A stretch of DNA of 9,734 nt, taken from the NCBI GenBank assembly GCA_029261375.1, contig JAJDBL010000210.1:1-9734 (forward strand), in the 5' to 3' direction. Below the pieces are notes generated by a model. That model searched no databases and had not been told where the DNA came from. It worked only from the letters and a program-made list of their open reading frames with translations. Below are positions 1-7,101 of the stretch, piece by piece; within the stretch, counting starts at the first letter, position 1; each line of letters opens with the position of its first letter. This DNA comes from Nitrospirales bacterium (GTDB lineage Bacteria; Nitrospirota; Nitrospiria; Nitrospirales; UBA2166). The position numbers and the translations under genes were made by a program.

Positions 1-599
1 ATCTTTTAGGCATCCGGAATGTGTTGTGTCTTACCGGTGATGCAACAATCATCGGTGATCATAAGGATGCAAAGGCGGTCCATGACATTGACTCGAACCT
101 GATGATGCAAATTATAGGCGGGATGAACAATGGACATGATATGAACGGAAAAGCCCTGCATGGGGAGACCGATTTGTATATCGGGGCAGCCGTGATCCCT
201 GAGATTCAACCTGGCGGAGTGTCGCAATCGAAGTTTGAGGCGAAGGTCAACGCTGGCGCGAGTTTTTTTCAGACTCAGGCGATCTATGATCCCGCGTCGT
301 TTATGGTATTCATGAAGTTTGCGCGAACGTTTAAGATCAAGGTCATTGCCGGAATAATTTTGCTTCGATCTGCAAAAATGGCCAGGTATCTGAACGACCA
401 CATTCCCGGAGTCTCCGTCCCTCACGGTATGATTGAAGAACTTGATCGAGCATCGGATGCAGAAGCCATGGAACTTGGGATTGATTTCGCCGTTCGAACA
501 ATTCGCGCGATTCGAGACTCGTGTGATGGTGTCCATCTTATGGCAATCACCGCCACTGATCGTCTTCCGGATTTGATTGAACGGGCAGAATTGCGTTAA
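1..599 (+). CDS. metF: Methylenetetrahydrofolate reductase (MetF family), 5'-truncated by the window edge
   Basis: The C-terminal ~199 codons of a flavin-dependent 5,10-methylenetetrahydrofolate reductase, which makes 5-methyl-THF for methionine synthesis and C1 metabolism. The frame is open from base 3 (LLGIRNVLCLTGD) to a TAA at 597-599, so the GTG at 21 is not the start; the N-terminal half lies outside the window. Seen: the LTGD motif, whose Asp matches the flavin-tuning Asp120 region of E. coli MetF; then a DxDS segment; and GASFFQTQAIYD, matching the family's folate-binding strand ending in TQxxYD. The FFQTQ wording resembles the short MetF proteins of autotrophs and the MetF half of YitJ-type fusions more than E. 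coli MetF; without the N-terminus a homocysteine methyltransferase fusion cannot be excluded. asnS begins 33 bp downstream on the same strand, so the two may be cotranscribed. Family call is firm; exact subtype is not. Confidence 0.88.
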   Translation, partial: LLGIRNVLCLTGDATIIGDHKDAKAVHDIDSNLMMQIIGGMNNGHDMNGKALHGETDLYIGAAVIPEIQPGGVSQSKFEAKVNAGASFFQTQAIYDPASFMVFMKFARTFKIKVIAGIILLRSAKMARYLNDHIPGVSVPHGMIEELDRASDAEAMELGIDFAVRTIRAIRDSCDGVHLMAITATDRLPDLIERAELR

Positions 600-619
600 G
601 TCAATTTCTAATTCGTATT

Positions 620-624
620 GAAGG
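620..624 (+). promoter_or_regulatory. Shine-Dalgarno of asnS
   Basis: GAAGG lies 8 nt before the ATG at 633. It overlaps the second codon that would follow the alternative TTG start at 618, and so favours ATG 633 as the asnS start. Confidence 0.6.
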
Positions 625-632
625 TTGTGCCA

Positions 633-1928
633 ATGCCGCCGTGGGTCTACATCGCTGATATCTCAGACTTCGAGGGGCAGGAGGTTGTCCTCAAAGGTTG
701 GCTGCAGAATAAGCGATCCAGTGGGAAACTCCATTTTTTACAGTTGAGGGATGGGACGGGAACTATCCAATGTGTGGTGTTTCAAGGCGACGTGGATGCT
801 GGGGTGTTTACGCAAGCGGATCACCTTCCTCAAGAATCCTCGATCATGATCACTGGGCTGGTTCGAGCCGAGAAGCGCGCGCCCTCAGGGTTTGAACTTT
901 CCGTGAAAGGTCTCACGATCGTCACCCTCGCCGAAGAGTATCCCATCACGCCGAAAGAACATGGCGTCGCGTTTCTCCTTGACCACCGTCACTTGTGGCT
1001 GCGGTCATCTCGACCACATGCCACGCTTCGCATTCGGAGCGAGATCATCAAGGCCAGTCGTCACTACTTCGACTCACGAGGATTTACGCTCCTCGATGCG
1101 CCCATTTTTACGCCAGCCTCGTGTGAAGGGACCACGACCTTGTTTGAGGTCGACTATTTTGGCGAGCCTGCTTATCTGACGCAAAGTGGACAACTCTACA
1201 TGGAAGCCGGCGCAATGGCGCTAGGAAAAGTGTATTGCTTTGGTCCAACGTTTCGAGCGGAGAAATCGAAGACACGACGGCACCTGATGGAATTTTGGAT
1301 GATCGAACCCGAGGTGGCATACTTCGACCTTCAAGATGATATGGATCTGGCAGAGGATTTTGTTGAGACCGTTGTACAGCATGTTCTGACTCACTGCTCT
1401 CAGGAGTTGAACGTGCTGGATCGTGAAGTGGCGAAGCTAGAAGCGATCAGGAAACCGTTCCCACGTGTGACATACAGCGAAGCTGTCGATCGTCTGAAGG
1501 CTCAAGGTGTTGCCTTCGACTGGGGAAATGATTTTGGGGCGGATGAGGAGACAAAGATTGCGGAGTGGTTTGATCGTCCAGTGATCGTCTATCGATATCC
1601 CGCGGCATGTAAAGCGTTTTACATGAAGAATGATCCAAACGACTCCACGATTTCCCTCAGTATGGATATGCTTGCGCCCGAGGGGGCAGGTGAGATTATT
1701 GGTGGCGGGCAGCGTGAAGATGACCTGGAAACCCTGAAGACCAAGATTGCCGCACACGATTTGCCGATTGACGATTTTTCCTGGTATCTGGATGTCCGGC
1801 GGTATGGTTCTGTTCCCCATGCCGGCTTTGGAATGGGGATCGAGCGGATGGTTCGATGGATATGTGGCATCGACCATGTACGGGAAGCGATTCCGTTTCC
1901 GAGAATGCTGGAACGCCTCCGTCCCTAA
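633..1928 (+). CDS. asnS: Asparaginyl-tRNA synthetase (AsnRS)
   Basis: Charges tRNA-Asn with asparagine in the cytoplasm; class IIb aminoacyl-tRNA synthetase, 431 aa, normal for bacterial AsnRS. Residues ~15-100 form the anticodon-binding OB fold ([21 protein letters not shown]). The catalytic core follows: motif 1 around [17 protein letters not shown], motif 2 FRAE...[13 protein letters not shown] at 207-227, motif 3 [12 protein letters not shown] at 398-409. AsnRS rather than AspRS is indicated by [27 protein letters not shown], the [13 protein letters not shown] form of motif 2 and FYMKNDP. I chose ATG 633 because GAAGG stands 8 nt upstream; a TTG at 618 in the same frame would add five residues. 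The protein ends [14 protein letters not shown], a normal family C-terminus, and a palindromic repeat begins at the base after the TAA stop. The metF gene ends 33 bp upstream. Confidence 0.96.
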   Translation: MPPWVYIADISDFEGQEVVLKGWLQNKRSSGKLHFLQLRDGTGTIQCVVFQGDVDAGVFTQADHLPQESSIMITGLVRAEKRAPSGFELSVKGLTIVTLAEEYPITPKEHGVAFLLDHRHLWLRSSRPHATLRIRSEIIKASRHYFDSRGFTLLDAPIFTPASCEGTTTLFEVDYFGEPAYLTQSGQLYMEAGAMALGKVYCFGPTFRAEKSKTRRHLMEFWMIEPEVAYFDLQDDMDLAEDFVETVVQHVLTHCSQELNVLDREVAKLEAIRKPFPRVTYSEAVDRLKAQGVAFDWGNDFGADEETKIAEWFDRPVIVYRYPAACKAFYMKNDPNDSTISLSMDMLAPEGAGEIIGGGQREDDLETLKTKIAAHDLPIDDFSWYLDVRRYGSVPHAGFGMGIERMVRWICGIDHVREAIPFPRMLERLRP

Positions 1929-2049
1929 CAGGATGCTGAAAAACGACGCCAGCGGCGTTCTCGCTGCGCGACTCGGCTCAACGTACGGTCGTACGATTCG
2001 CCTCCTCACTTGCTGTGGCCTTGCTGGACGTTCGTTTATGAGCATCCTG
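1929..2049. repeat. 121-bp palindromic intergenic element (REP/MITE-like) with CAGGATGCT ends
   Basis: The ends are a perfect 9-bp inverted repeat: CAGGATGCT at 1929-1937 and AGCATCCTG at 2041-2049. The pairing continues inward through A..AAACGA with two mismatches, giving 16 of 18 matched, and then through CCAGC (1949-1953) and GCTGG (2023-2027). Two inner hairpins are visible: ACGCC-AGC-GGCGT (1946-1958) and CGTACG-GT-CGTACG (1982-1995). The element starts at the base after the asnS stop codon and has no coding logic; the open frame crossing it (1747-2076, + strand) is the asnS shadow. I recall similar intergenic elements with 'caggatgctga' ends in Nitrospira, but copy number could not be checked. 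Its RNA could fold into a long stem-loop protecting the asnS 3' end. It has no T-run, so it is not a standard intrinsic terminator. Confidence 0.72.
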
Positions 2050-2096
2050 CGTCCCCATGCGTTTCACAGAGAATGAGAATTTTCAACATCACGAAT

Positions 2097-2100
2097 AGGA
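2097..2100 (+). promoter_or_regulatory. Shine-Dalgarno of panB
   Basis: AGGA stands 7 nt before the ATG at 2108 and supports that start. The 58 bp between the repeat and panB are AT-richer than the coding DNA, but I see no clear -35/-10 pair. Confidence 0.55.
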
Positions 2101-2107
2101 TAAAAGC

Positions 2108-2908
2108 ATGAAATCTCGAACGACTATCATTGATCTCCAGAAACGCAAACGCCAGGCAAAGAAGATTGTGATGGTGACGGCTTATGATGCGACGTTCGCG
2201 CGGATTGTTGAGGAGGCGGGTATTGACGTGATGTTGGTTGGAGACTCTCTTGGTGTCGTGGTCCAGGGAAAAGACGATACTCTCTCGGTCACGATGGAAG
2301 AGATGCTCTATCACGTCAGAATGGTCACGTCAGCAGTGCGAAAAAGTTTAGTGATCGCCGATATGCCCTTCCTGTCGTATCAAGGCACGATTGAGGATGC
2401 GGTCTATAATGCTGGTCGATTTCTTCAGGTTGGCGCTGCCGCGGTGAAGTTGGAAGGGAGCCATGTCGTGCTTGACCGCATTGGTGCGATGACGGAGTTT
2501 GGTATTCCCGTGATGGCTCATCTCGGGATGACGCCGCAGTCCGTGCATCAGCTAGGTGGGTATCGCGTCCAAGCCAAGTCGCGAAGTGACGTTGATCGTT
2601 TGATCGAAGACGCGAAAGCGGTAGAAGCGGCAGGTGCGTTTGCGGTAGTCCTCGAAGCCGTCGGTGCTGACGCTGCAAAGGAAGTAACCGAGGCAGTATC
2701 GATTCCCACCATTGGCATTGGAGCCGGGGTTGCATGTGACGGTCAGGTCTTGGTGTTGTACGATCTTCTCGGGCTATTTGACGCCTTCGTTCCAAAGTTC
2801 GTGAAGCAATATGCGCATCTAAAAACTGACGCAGTGAAGGCCCTCCGAGAATTCAAGCAAGAGGTAGAAGGGGAAACGTTTCCTTCCAGCAGAGAGACGT
2901 ATGATTAA
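2108..2908 (+). CDS. panB: 3-methyl-2-oxobutanoate hydroxymethyltransferase (PanB)
   Basis: Transfers a hydroxymethyl group from 5,10-methylene-THF to 2-oxoisovalerate, giving ketopantoate, the first committed step of pantothenate and coenzyme A synthesis; cytoplasmic TIM-barrel enzyme. At 266 aa the length is typical. Metal and substrate residues are all in place: D46 (MLVGDSLG), D85 (IADMPF), K114 and E116 (AVKLEGS), E183 (VVLEAV), matching D45, D84, K112, E114 and E181 of the E. coli enzyme. Also present are the signatures MVTAYDATFA, HLGMTPQSVHQLGG and TIGIGAGVACDGQVL. ATG 2108 is preceded by AGGA at 7 nt spacing. panC and panD are not adjacent in this window. The gene stands after asnS, separated by a 121-bp repeat, and converges with the penicillin-binding protein gene downstream. 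It shares a folate C1 unit with the metF product, but that need not be functional linkage. Confidence 0.97.
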   Translation: MKSRTTIIDLQKRKRQAKKIVMVTAYDATFARIVEEAGIDVMLVGDSLGVVVQGKDDTLSVTMEEMLYHVRMVTSAVRKSLVIADMPFLSYQGTIEDAVYNAGRFLQVGAAAVKLEGSHVVLDRIGAMTEFGIPVMAHLGMTPQSVHQLGGYRVQAKSRSDVDRLIEDAKAVEAAGAFAVVLEAVGADAAKEVTEAVSIPTIGIGAGVACDGQVLVLYDLLGLFDAFVPKFVKQYAHLKTDAVKALREFKQEVEGETFPSSRETYD

Positions 2909-3185
2909 TCAGAAGCACGCTACGCCAGTTTCTACGCCTCTGTAAATCACGTTCCCTCCACGTTCACGTTGGACACACGTTCAAATCAGCCGTTATCACA
3001 TCGCGTTTTGATTCTCCCGCCATATTGATCCCCTCGGCTTTGCTCAGGAGGGAAGTCCGCGAAGGATCTCGGGCCTTTTAGTGTGGAGGTAGCGAAGGAT
3101 TGTGTCAGGGGAGAAAGAGTCTTCGCCGCAGGCTCAGAATGACAACCGTTAGAAGAGGAAGGAGCGATACTGACGTTCTAGGAAG
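2909..3185. other. Convergent intergenic region with short repeats and decayed dispersed-repeat fragments
   Basis: No gene is seen in these 277 bp between the 3' ends of panB (+) and the penicillin-binding protein gene (-). The left part carries the CACGTTC repeats described separately. The right part (about 3045-3152) contains GCGAAGGATCTC, a second GCGAAGGAT, CTTCGC and CTCAGAATGACA. These resemble the common bacterial dispersed repeat whose consensus runs roughly TCATTCTGAGC...GCGAAG(A/G)ATCT. The pieces are degenerate and only partly in the expected orientation. GTCCG/CGGGC (3055-3059 with 3070-3074, one wobble pair, 10-nt loop) followed by CTTTTA could be a weak terminator for panB, but it is too poor to call separately. 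Confidence 0.5.
2948..2982. repeat. CACGTTC short direct repeats, spaced 11-6-11 bp
   Basis: CACGTTC occurs at 2948, 2959 and 2976, and the partial copy CACGTTG at 2965, all in the same orientation within 35 bp. The start-to-start steps are 11, 6 and 11 bp. It lies 40 bp after panB and is not upstream of any gene start, so a promoter operator is unlikely. Function unknown. Confidence 0.45.
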
Positions 3186-5516
3186 TTATGGTGTCGCGTG
3201 GTCGAGATTGAAGAAGTCGCGCGCACTAACGGGTTTGGGCGTCTGCTCGCTCGGTTCTGAGCCTTTCACGAAACTTTCTCGGATAGTGTCGGATGCCCCT
3301 TTTTCGGCGAGTAGTCCGGTCTCTGGATCGATATTCTCAAACACAATACCTTCTGGCGGAAGGAATTGCTCATCCTCTGACGGAGGAGCAATGTGTTTCA
3401 TAAAGTCAGTCCAAATAGGAAGTGCTGATCTTGCACCAGATATCTTGTTTCCCAGCGATTGGAGCTGGTCGAAGCCTACCCAGACTCCGGTCACGACGCG
3501 CGGGGAATATCCAACGAACCATCCATCTGTAAAATCGTTCGTGGTGCCCGTTTTTCCCGCGACCGGATAGGGGATAACTTTGGCTCGTCTTCCGGTGCCA
3601 TGTTGAATCACGTCCTGAAGGATATCTGTGATGAGAAACGCGGTTTCCGGGGATATGATCTGAATTGGGTTGTGTTCGTGTGACTCAAGAATCACTCCGT
3701 CTGCGTCAGTGACTGATTCGATGGAATACGGATCGAGACGAATGCCTTGGTTCGCAAATACCCCATAGGCGCTGGTTAGTTCTTGCAATGTCACACTCGA
3801 TGCTCCTAGGGCGAGTGAGAGGTCGACGTCCAAGAGTCCGGCGATGCCGAGTGCCGCCGAAAGATGGTGGACACGTCGAATGCCAATTGTATCGAGCAGT
3901 TTGACGGTTGCCACGTTGCGCGAATGTATGAGCGCGTCTCGAAGCGTCACCGCTCCATAGAATTTCTTTTCGTAGTTCTCCGGGCGCCAGTCTTGGAAGG
4001 AGATAGGGGAGTCAATCAAGATTGTCGCTGGCGTCATGCCTGTCTGTAGGGCAGCCGTATAGATAATCGGTTTAAAGGCCGAACCCGGCTGCCGTCTGGC
4101 TGATGTTGCCCGGTTATACTCACTGCGGTTGAAGTCATAGCCACCGACCATGGCTCGTATGGCACCCGTCTGGGTGTCGATGGCCAAAAACCCGCCCTCT
4201 ACGCGCGGGGTTTGCTCCAATGTAAATTCAATGGTGTCCTCCGTGTGTGTTTTTACGGCAACCTCAATCAGATTGCCGATGTGAAGAATCTGATCAGCCT
4301 TTGGAGACTCAAGAATCTCCAAATCTTCATTGACATCGGGCCCAGTAAGGCGGCGAGCTGCCCACTGCATGTCTTCAAGAGCGATGGTTCCCGTGAGGTC
4401 TCCTGCGGTGACCAAGGCGGAGTGCGCATGAACTCTGTTTACTACGGCGAGGAGGATGTCGTCTTGAGAGCGGTCTCCGTTCTCGATCTGATCTCGATCC
4501 ACAGAACTTCCAACCGACCAGAGCGGCCCCCGATACCCTTGTAGTTTATCGAGTGCCCGGAGCCCTTCTCGGACGGCTCGAGTAGCTGTTTGCTGTTTCT
4601 CAATATTCAAGGTTGTTTGAACATGTAAACCGCCTTTGTAGAGCATATCCTCGCCATAGACACGCATAAGATGTTGGCGCACTGCTTCGACGAAATAGGG
4701 GGCTACAACCTCCGGTTCTCGCTTCTTATAGTTGAGAGGAGTAGAGATTGCCTCATCATACTGTGCCCCCGAAAGAAACCCCTCATCGCGCAGCCGCTTC
4801 AAGACATGCCGCCAGCGTTGTTGCGAACGTTCAAAATGTCGGAATGGTGAATACAACGCCGGCGCCTTTGGTAGGCCCGCGATAAAGGCTGATTCTGCGG
4901 CACTGAGCGTCGAAATGTCTTTCGCGAAGTATGTTTGTGCCGCTGAGGCCACCCCGTAGGCCCCGTGCCCGAAATAAATCTCGTTGAGATAGAGCTCGAG
5001 TATTTTGTCCTTAGACAGGGTCTTTTCCATGTAGACCGCGAGAATCGCTTCTTTGATCTTTCTGGTATAGCTTCGCTCTGGGGTGAGAAATACGGAGCGA
5101 GCAAGTTGCTGCGTGATGGTGCTTGCACCTTGTCGGATCCGGAGTGCCTCGATGTTCGTTACAAACGCACGGAGGATTCCAAGAACATCAACGCCTCCAT
5201 GTTCCATGAATCGAGAGTCTTCAACGGCGATGATGGCGTGGCGGAGTTCTCTGGGAATGCCCTCTAAGGGTGTCAGAATGCGCCGCTGGACGAAAAATTG
5301 CCCAATCTTCCGCCCATCGTCGGAGTAGACGCGCGTGACTAAGCTGGGTTGGTGTTCGTGTAGTGTCTCAACGTCAGGAAGATCACGCGAGAGATACCAG
5401 ATGGCTCCCCCCATACCAAGCAGCCCTACGATACTCAGGAGGAAGACGGCGAGGAGGAGCGTGACCCATAAAGAGCGCCGTCGGCGTCGACGGGTGTGAG
5501 GCCTATGGAGAGGCAT
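3186..5516 (-). CDS. mrcA: Class A penicillin-binding protein, PBP1A family (bifunctional glycosyltransferase/transpeptidase)
   Basis: Polymerises lipid II into glycan strands and cross-links the peptides, anchored in the inner membrane and acting in the periplasm. 776 aa, normal for PBP1A. Order: a basic cytoplasmic tail with six consecutive Arg (9-14), a transmembrane helix at ~16-42, the GT51 domain (~60-240) with catalytic E99 in EDSRFMEHGG, GASTITQQLAR (130-140) and the second Glu E156 in RKIKEAILAVYME; then an inserted OB-like region; then the transpeptidase domain with SxxK at S479-K482 (PGSAFKP), SxN at S532-N534 (SRN) and KTGT at 655-658. The tail is Pro/Glu-rich. All catalytic motifs are intact. 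The ATG at 5516 is the only sensible start, giving a proper tail plus membrane anchor, but no Shine-Dalgarno is visible. bioB lies 108 bp upstream on the same strand. The symbol mrcA follows the family (ponA is also used); orthology is inferred. Confidence 0.95.
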   Translation of the reverse strand: MPLHRPHTRRRRRRSLWVTLLLAVFLLSIVGLLGMGGAIWYLSRDLPDVETLHEHQPSLVTRVYSDDGRKIGQFFVQRRILTPLEGIPRELRHAIIAVEDSRFMEHGGVDVLGILRAFVTNIEALRIRQGASTITQQLARSVFLTPERSYTRKIKEAILAVYMEKTLSKDKILELYLNEIYFGHGAYGVASAAQTYFAKDISTLSAAESAFIAGLPKAPALYSPFRHFERSQQRWRHVLKRLRDEGFLSGAQYDEAISTPLNYKKREPEVVAPYFVEAVRQHLMRVYGEDMLYKGGLHVQTTLNIEKQQTATRAVREGLRALDKLQGYRGPLWSVGSSVDRDQIENGDRSQDDILLAVVNRVHAHSALVTAGDLTGTIALEDMQWAARRLTGPDVNEDLEILESPKADQILHIGNLIEVAVKTHTEDTIEFTLEQTPRVEGGFLAIDTQTGAIRAMVGGYDFNRSEYNRATSARRQPGSAFKPIIYTAALQTGMTPATILIDSPISFQDWRPENYEKKFYGAVTLRDALIHSRNVATVKLLDTIGIRRVHHLSAALGIAGLLDVDLSLALGASSVTLQELTSAYGVFANQGIRLDPYSIESVTDADGVILESHEHNPIQIISPETAFLITDILQDVIQHGTGRRAKVIPYPVAGKTGTTNDFTDGWFVGYSPRVVTGVWVGFDQLQSLGNKISGARSALPIWTDFMKHIAPPSEDEQFLPPEGIVFENIDPETGLLAEKGASDTIRESFVKGSEPSEQTPKPVSARDFFNLDHATP

Positions 5517-5550
5517 ATCGTGTCGTTCTTAGCGTGTCTGCCCTGACGCG

Positions 5551-5592
5551 GCCGTACGCACACGGAAACGTACTGGCGAAGTGACGTGTGCG
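5551..5592. repeat. Overlapping inverted repeats in the bioB-mrcA gap
   Basis: CGCACACG (5557-5564) and CGTGTGCG (5585-5592) form a perfect 8-bp inverted repeat with a 20-nt loop. An alternative stem pairs GCCGTACG (5551-5558) with CGTACtGGC (5569-5577), leaving one bulged base. The two stems share bases 5557-5558, so they exclude each other. Neither is followed by a T-run in the direction of transcription (- strand), so a classical terminator is not supported. The site lies 35-77 bp upstream of the penicillin-binding protein start. Confidence 0.35.
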
Positions 5593-5624
5593 AAATTCCG
5601 AGGGACGAACGCTACCTGGAGCTA

Positions 5625-6611
5625 TTATTCAGCCACCGTAAACCCGAGATCATCGATCATCTGCCAGGCTTCGTCTGCAGGCATTCCGGGGGTCGTGAGG
5701 TATCCATCGACGAAAAGGGAATCGGCCGCAAACAATGCAAGGGGCTGGAGTGAACGGAAATTGTACTCACGACCGCCGGCAACTCGAATTTCTTTTCGTG
5801 GATGAAGGAATCGGAATAAGCAGAGCACCTTGAGACATTTTTGCGGCGTGAGGTCTTTGCAGTTGGCGAGTGGCGTGCCTTCCATCGGATGTAGAAAGTT
5901 AATCGGAATTGAATCGGGTCCCACATCACGAAGAGCGAACGCAAGATCAATGATGTCCTCGTCAGTCTCTCCCATTCCAATGATTCCACCCGAACAGATT
6001 TCAAGACCGGCGTTCTTGGCGTTGGTAATCGTGTCGATACGATCACGGAATGTGTGTGTGCCGCAGATATCAGCGTGATATCGTTCGCTCGTATTCAAAT
6101 TGTGATTGATCCGATCGACACCTGCATCTTTCAGTCGATGGGCTTGGGGCTCCGTAAGGAGACCGAGTGAGCAGCAGACTTGCAGCGGAAGTTCACTCTT
6201 GATCCGGCGAACCGCCTTTCCGATGGCATCCACTTCTCGGTCAAGAGGGCTGCGTCCGCTGGTGACAATGCAGTATCTGACGGCTTTCGACTCCGCTGCG
6301 CGGTGCGCGTTTTGAACGAGCGTGTCCTCAGGTAACAATCCGTAGTGATCGATATCGGCGGTCGATGTTGATGACTGGGAGCAATAATGGCAGTCTTCAA
6401 GACATGCGCCACTTTTAGCGTTCGTGAGCATTTGTACTTGAACGGTGTTGCCGGCGAACTGTTTTCTCACCTCGTATGCGGCGTGCAGGAGGCCAAGGAT
6501 GTCGCTATCCGGGGTCGCGAGCACTTCTCGACATTCCTTGCGCGTAAGAACCTCACCGCGCAGCGCGATAGAAGAGAATCTTTCAAGCTGAATGGTGCGA
6601 TGTTGAAGCAT
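5625..6611 (-). CDS. bioB: Biotin synthase (BioB)
   Basis: Radical SAM enzyme that inserts sulfur into dethiobiotin, the last step of biotin synthesis; cytoplasmic. 328 aa, typical. The SAM [4Fe-4S] motif is C70-x3-C74-x2-C77 in CLEDCHYCSQ. The ligands of the sacrificial [2Fe-2S] cluster are all there: C114 (RYC), C146 (first Cys of CCSLG), C206 (ICSGG) and R281 (AGGRE), matching C97, C128, C188 and R260 of E. coli BioB. GGIIGMGET and NFLHPMEGTPL are also family signatures. ATG 6611 has AAGGA 10 nt upstream. It sits 58 bp after rsfS and 108 bp before the penicillin-binding protein gene, all on the same strand. No other bio genes are in the window. No BirA-type operator (TTGTAAAC/GTTTACAA) is seen upstream. 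Confidence 0.97.
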   Translation of the reverse strand: MLQHRTIQLERFSSIALRGEVLTRKECREVLATPDSDILGLLHAAYEVRKQFAGNTVQVQMLTNAKSGACLEDCHYCSQSSTSTADIDHYGLLPEDTLVQNAHRAAESKAVRYCIVTSGRSPLDREVDAIGKAVRRIKSELPLQVCCSLGLLTEPQAHRLKDAGVDRINHNLNTSERYHADICGTHTFRDRIDTITNAKNAGLEICSGGIIGMGETDEDIIDLAFALRDVGPDSIPINFLHPMEGTPLANCKDLTPQKCLKVLCLFRFLHPRKEIRVAGGREYNFRSLQPLALFAADSLFVDGYLTTPGMPADEAWQMIDDLGFTVAE

Positions 6612-6621
6612 GACGTCTAGT

Positions 6622-6626
6622 TCCTT
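6622..6626 (-). promoter_or_regulatory. Shine-Dalgarno of bioB
   Basis: AAGGA on the - strand, 10 nt before the bioB ATG. This is the clearest translation signal between rsfS and bioB and supports the ATG at 6611. Confidence 0.5.
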
Positions 6627-6669
6627 GAGTGGTCAGATGCCATGGGCCGCGAAGCAGTGTCGCATGGCG

Positions 6670-7101
6670 CTACCCTGAAGCGAGACTTGGCTGAGCTGGA
6701 GAAACCGGTTCTTCAATCGTCTGCATCGGCGCGTCACCCCAGAGGCGGTCAAGGCCATAATGCACCCGCATTTCCTCAGTGAAGACGTGAACCATAATAT
6801 CGCCATAATCGCCGAGAATCCAGACGGAAGCTTCGGTTCCCTCAATGCTCAGAGGGCGTGCCTTTTTGTTCTTGAGCCGGTCCTCGACATGTTGCATCAC
6901 CGCTTGGACTTGTCGGTTAGACTGCGCAGAGCAGACCACCATGTAGTCAGCAATGGTCGTGAGTTCGCCGACTTCAAGCACGACAATGTCTGTCGCTTTT
7001 TTTTCGAGAGCCGCTTGGGCCGCTTCGAGGGCTTTGGATCTAGGATTCAGGGTGGATGTGCTCCGTAGAATAGAGTCGACGGCTGAGTATATAAGATTCA
7101 A
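6670..7101 (-). CDS. rsfS: Ribosomal silencing factor RsfS (start uncertain)
   Basis: Binds uL14 on the 50S subunit and blocks joining with 30S, lowering translation in poor nutrient conditions. The RsfS/Iojap core is clear: KKATDIVVLEV, TTIADYMVVCSAQSNRQVQA, then SIEGTEASVWILGDYGDIMVHVF and the YGLDRLWGD end, followed by a ~20-residue Pro/Ser-rich tail. The frame has no ATG or GTG. The only conventional start is TTG at 7101, used for these coordinates, which overlaps nadD by 62 bp and has no Shine-Dalgarno. CTG at 7048-7050 has GGAG 10 nt upstream, overlaps the nadD end by 11 bp, and leaves 20 residues before DIVVLEV, about the family norm; it may be the true start, giving 126 aa. Translational coupling to nadD is likely. 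bioB follows 58 bp downstream. Confidence 0.93.
   Translation of the reverse strand: MNLIYSAVDSILRSTSTLNPRSKALEAAQAALEKKATDIVVLEVGELTTIADYMVVCSAQSNRQVQAVMQHVEDRLKNKKARPLSIEGTEASVWILGDYGDIMVHVFTEEMRVHYGLDRLWGDAPMQTIEEPVSPAQPSLASG

Noticed and set aside
6..536. 176-codon open frame on the - strand opposite metF
   Set aside because: It has no recognisable domain and lies wholly antisense to a well-supported enzyme gene; a codon-bias shadow.
1437..2045. 202-codon open frame on the - strand across the asnS 3' end and the repeat
   Set aside because: Antisense to AsnRS and the palindromic element, with low-complexity, non-protein-like composition.
1747..2076. Open frame on the + strand running through the repeat element
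   Set aside because: Its first two thirds are asnS in the wrong frame and the rest is the palindromic element; no coding signs of its own.
2062..2090. TTTCAC as a possible -35 box of a panB promoter
   Set aside because: No acceptable -10 hexamer at 16-18 bp; AACATC at that distance is not convincing.
2325..2795. 156-codon - strand frame opposite panB, rich in Arg and Gln
   Set aside because: Typical reverse-frame shadow of a GC-biased gene; no domain and no ribosome site.
3055..3080. GTCCG...CGGGC stem followed by CTTTTA as a panB terminator
   Set aside because: Only five pairs, one of them a wobble, with a 10-nt loop and four T; too weak to call, though it may contribute.
6612..6669. BirA-type operator upstream of bioB
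   Set aside because: I searched by eye for TTGTAAAC/GTTTACAA-like half sites and found none in the short gap.
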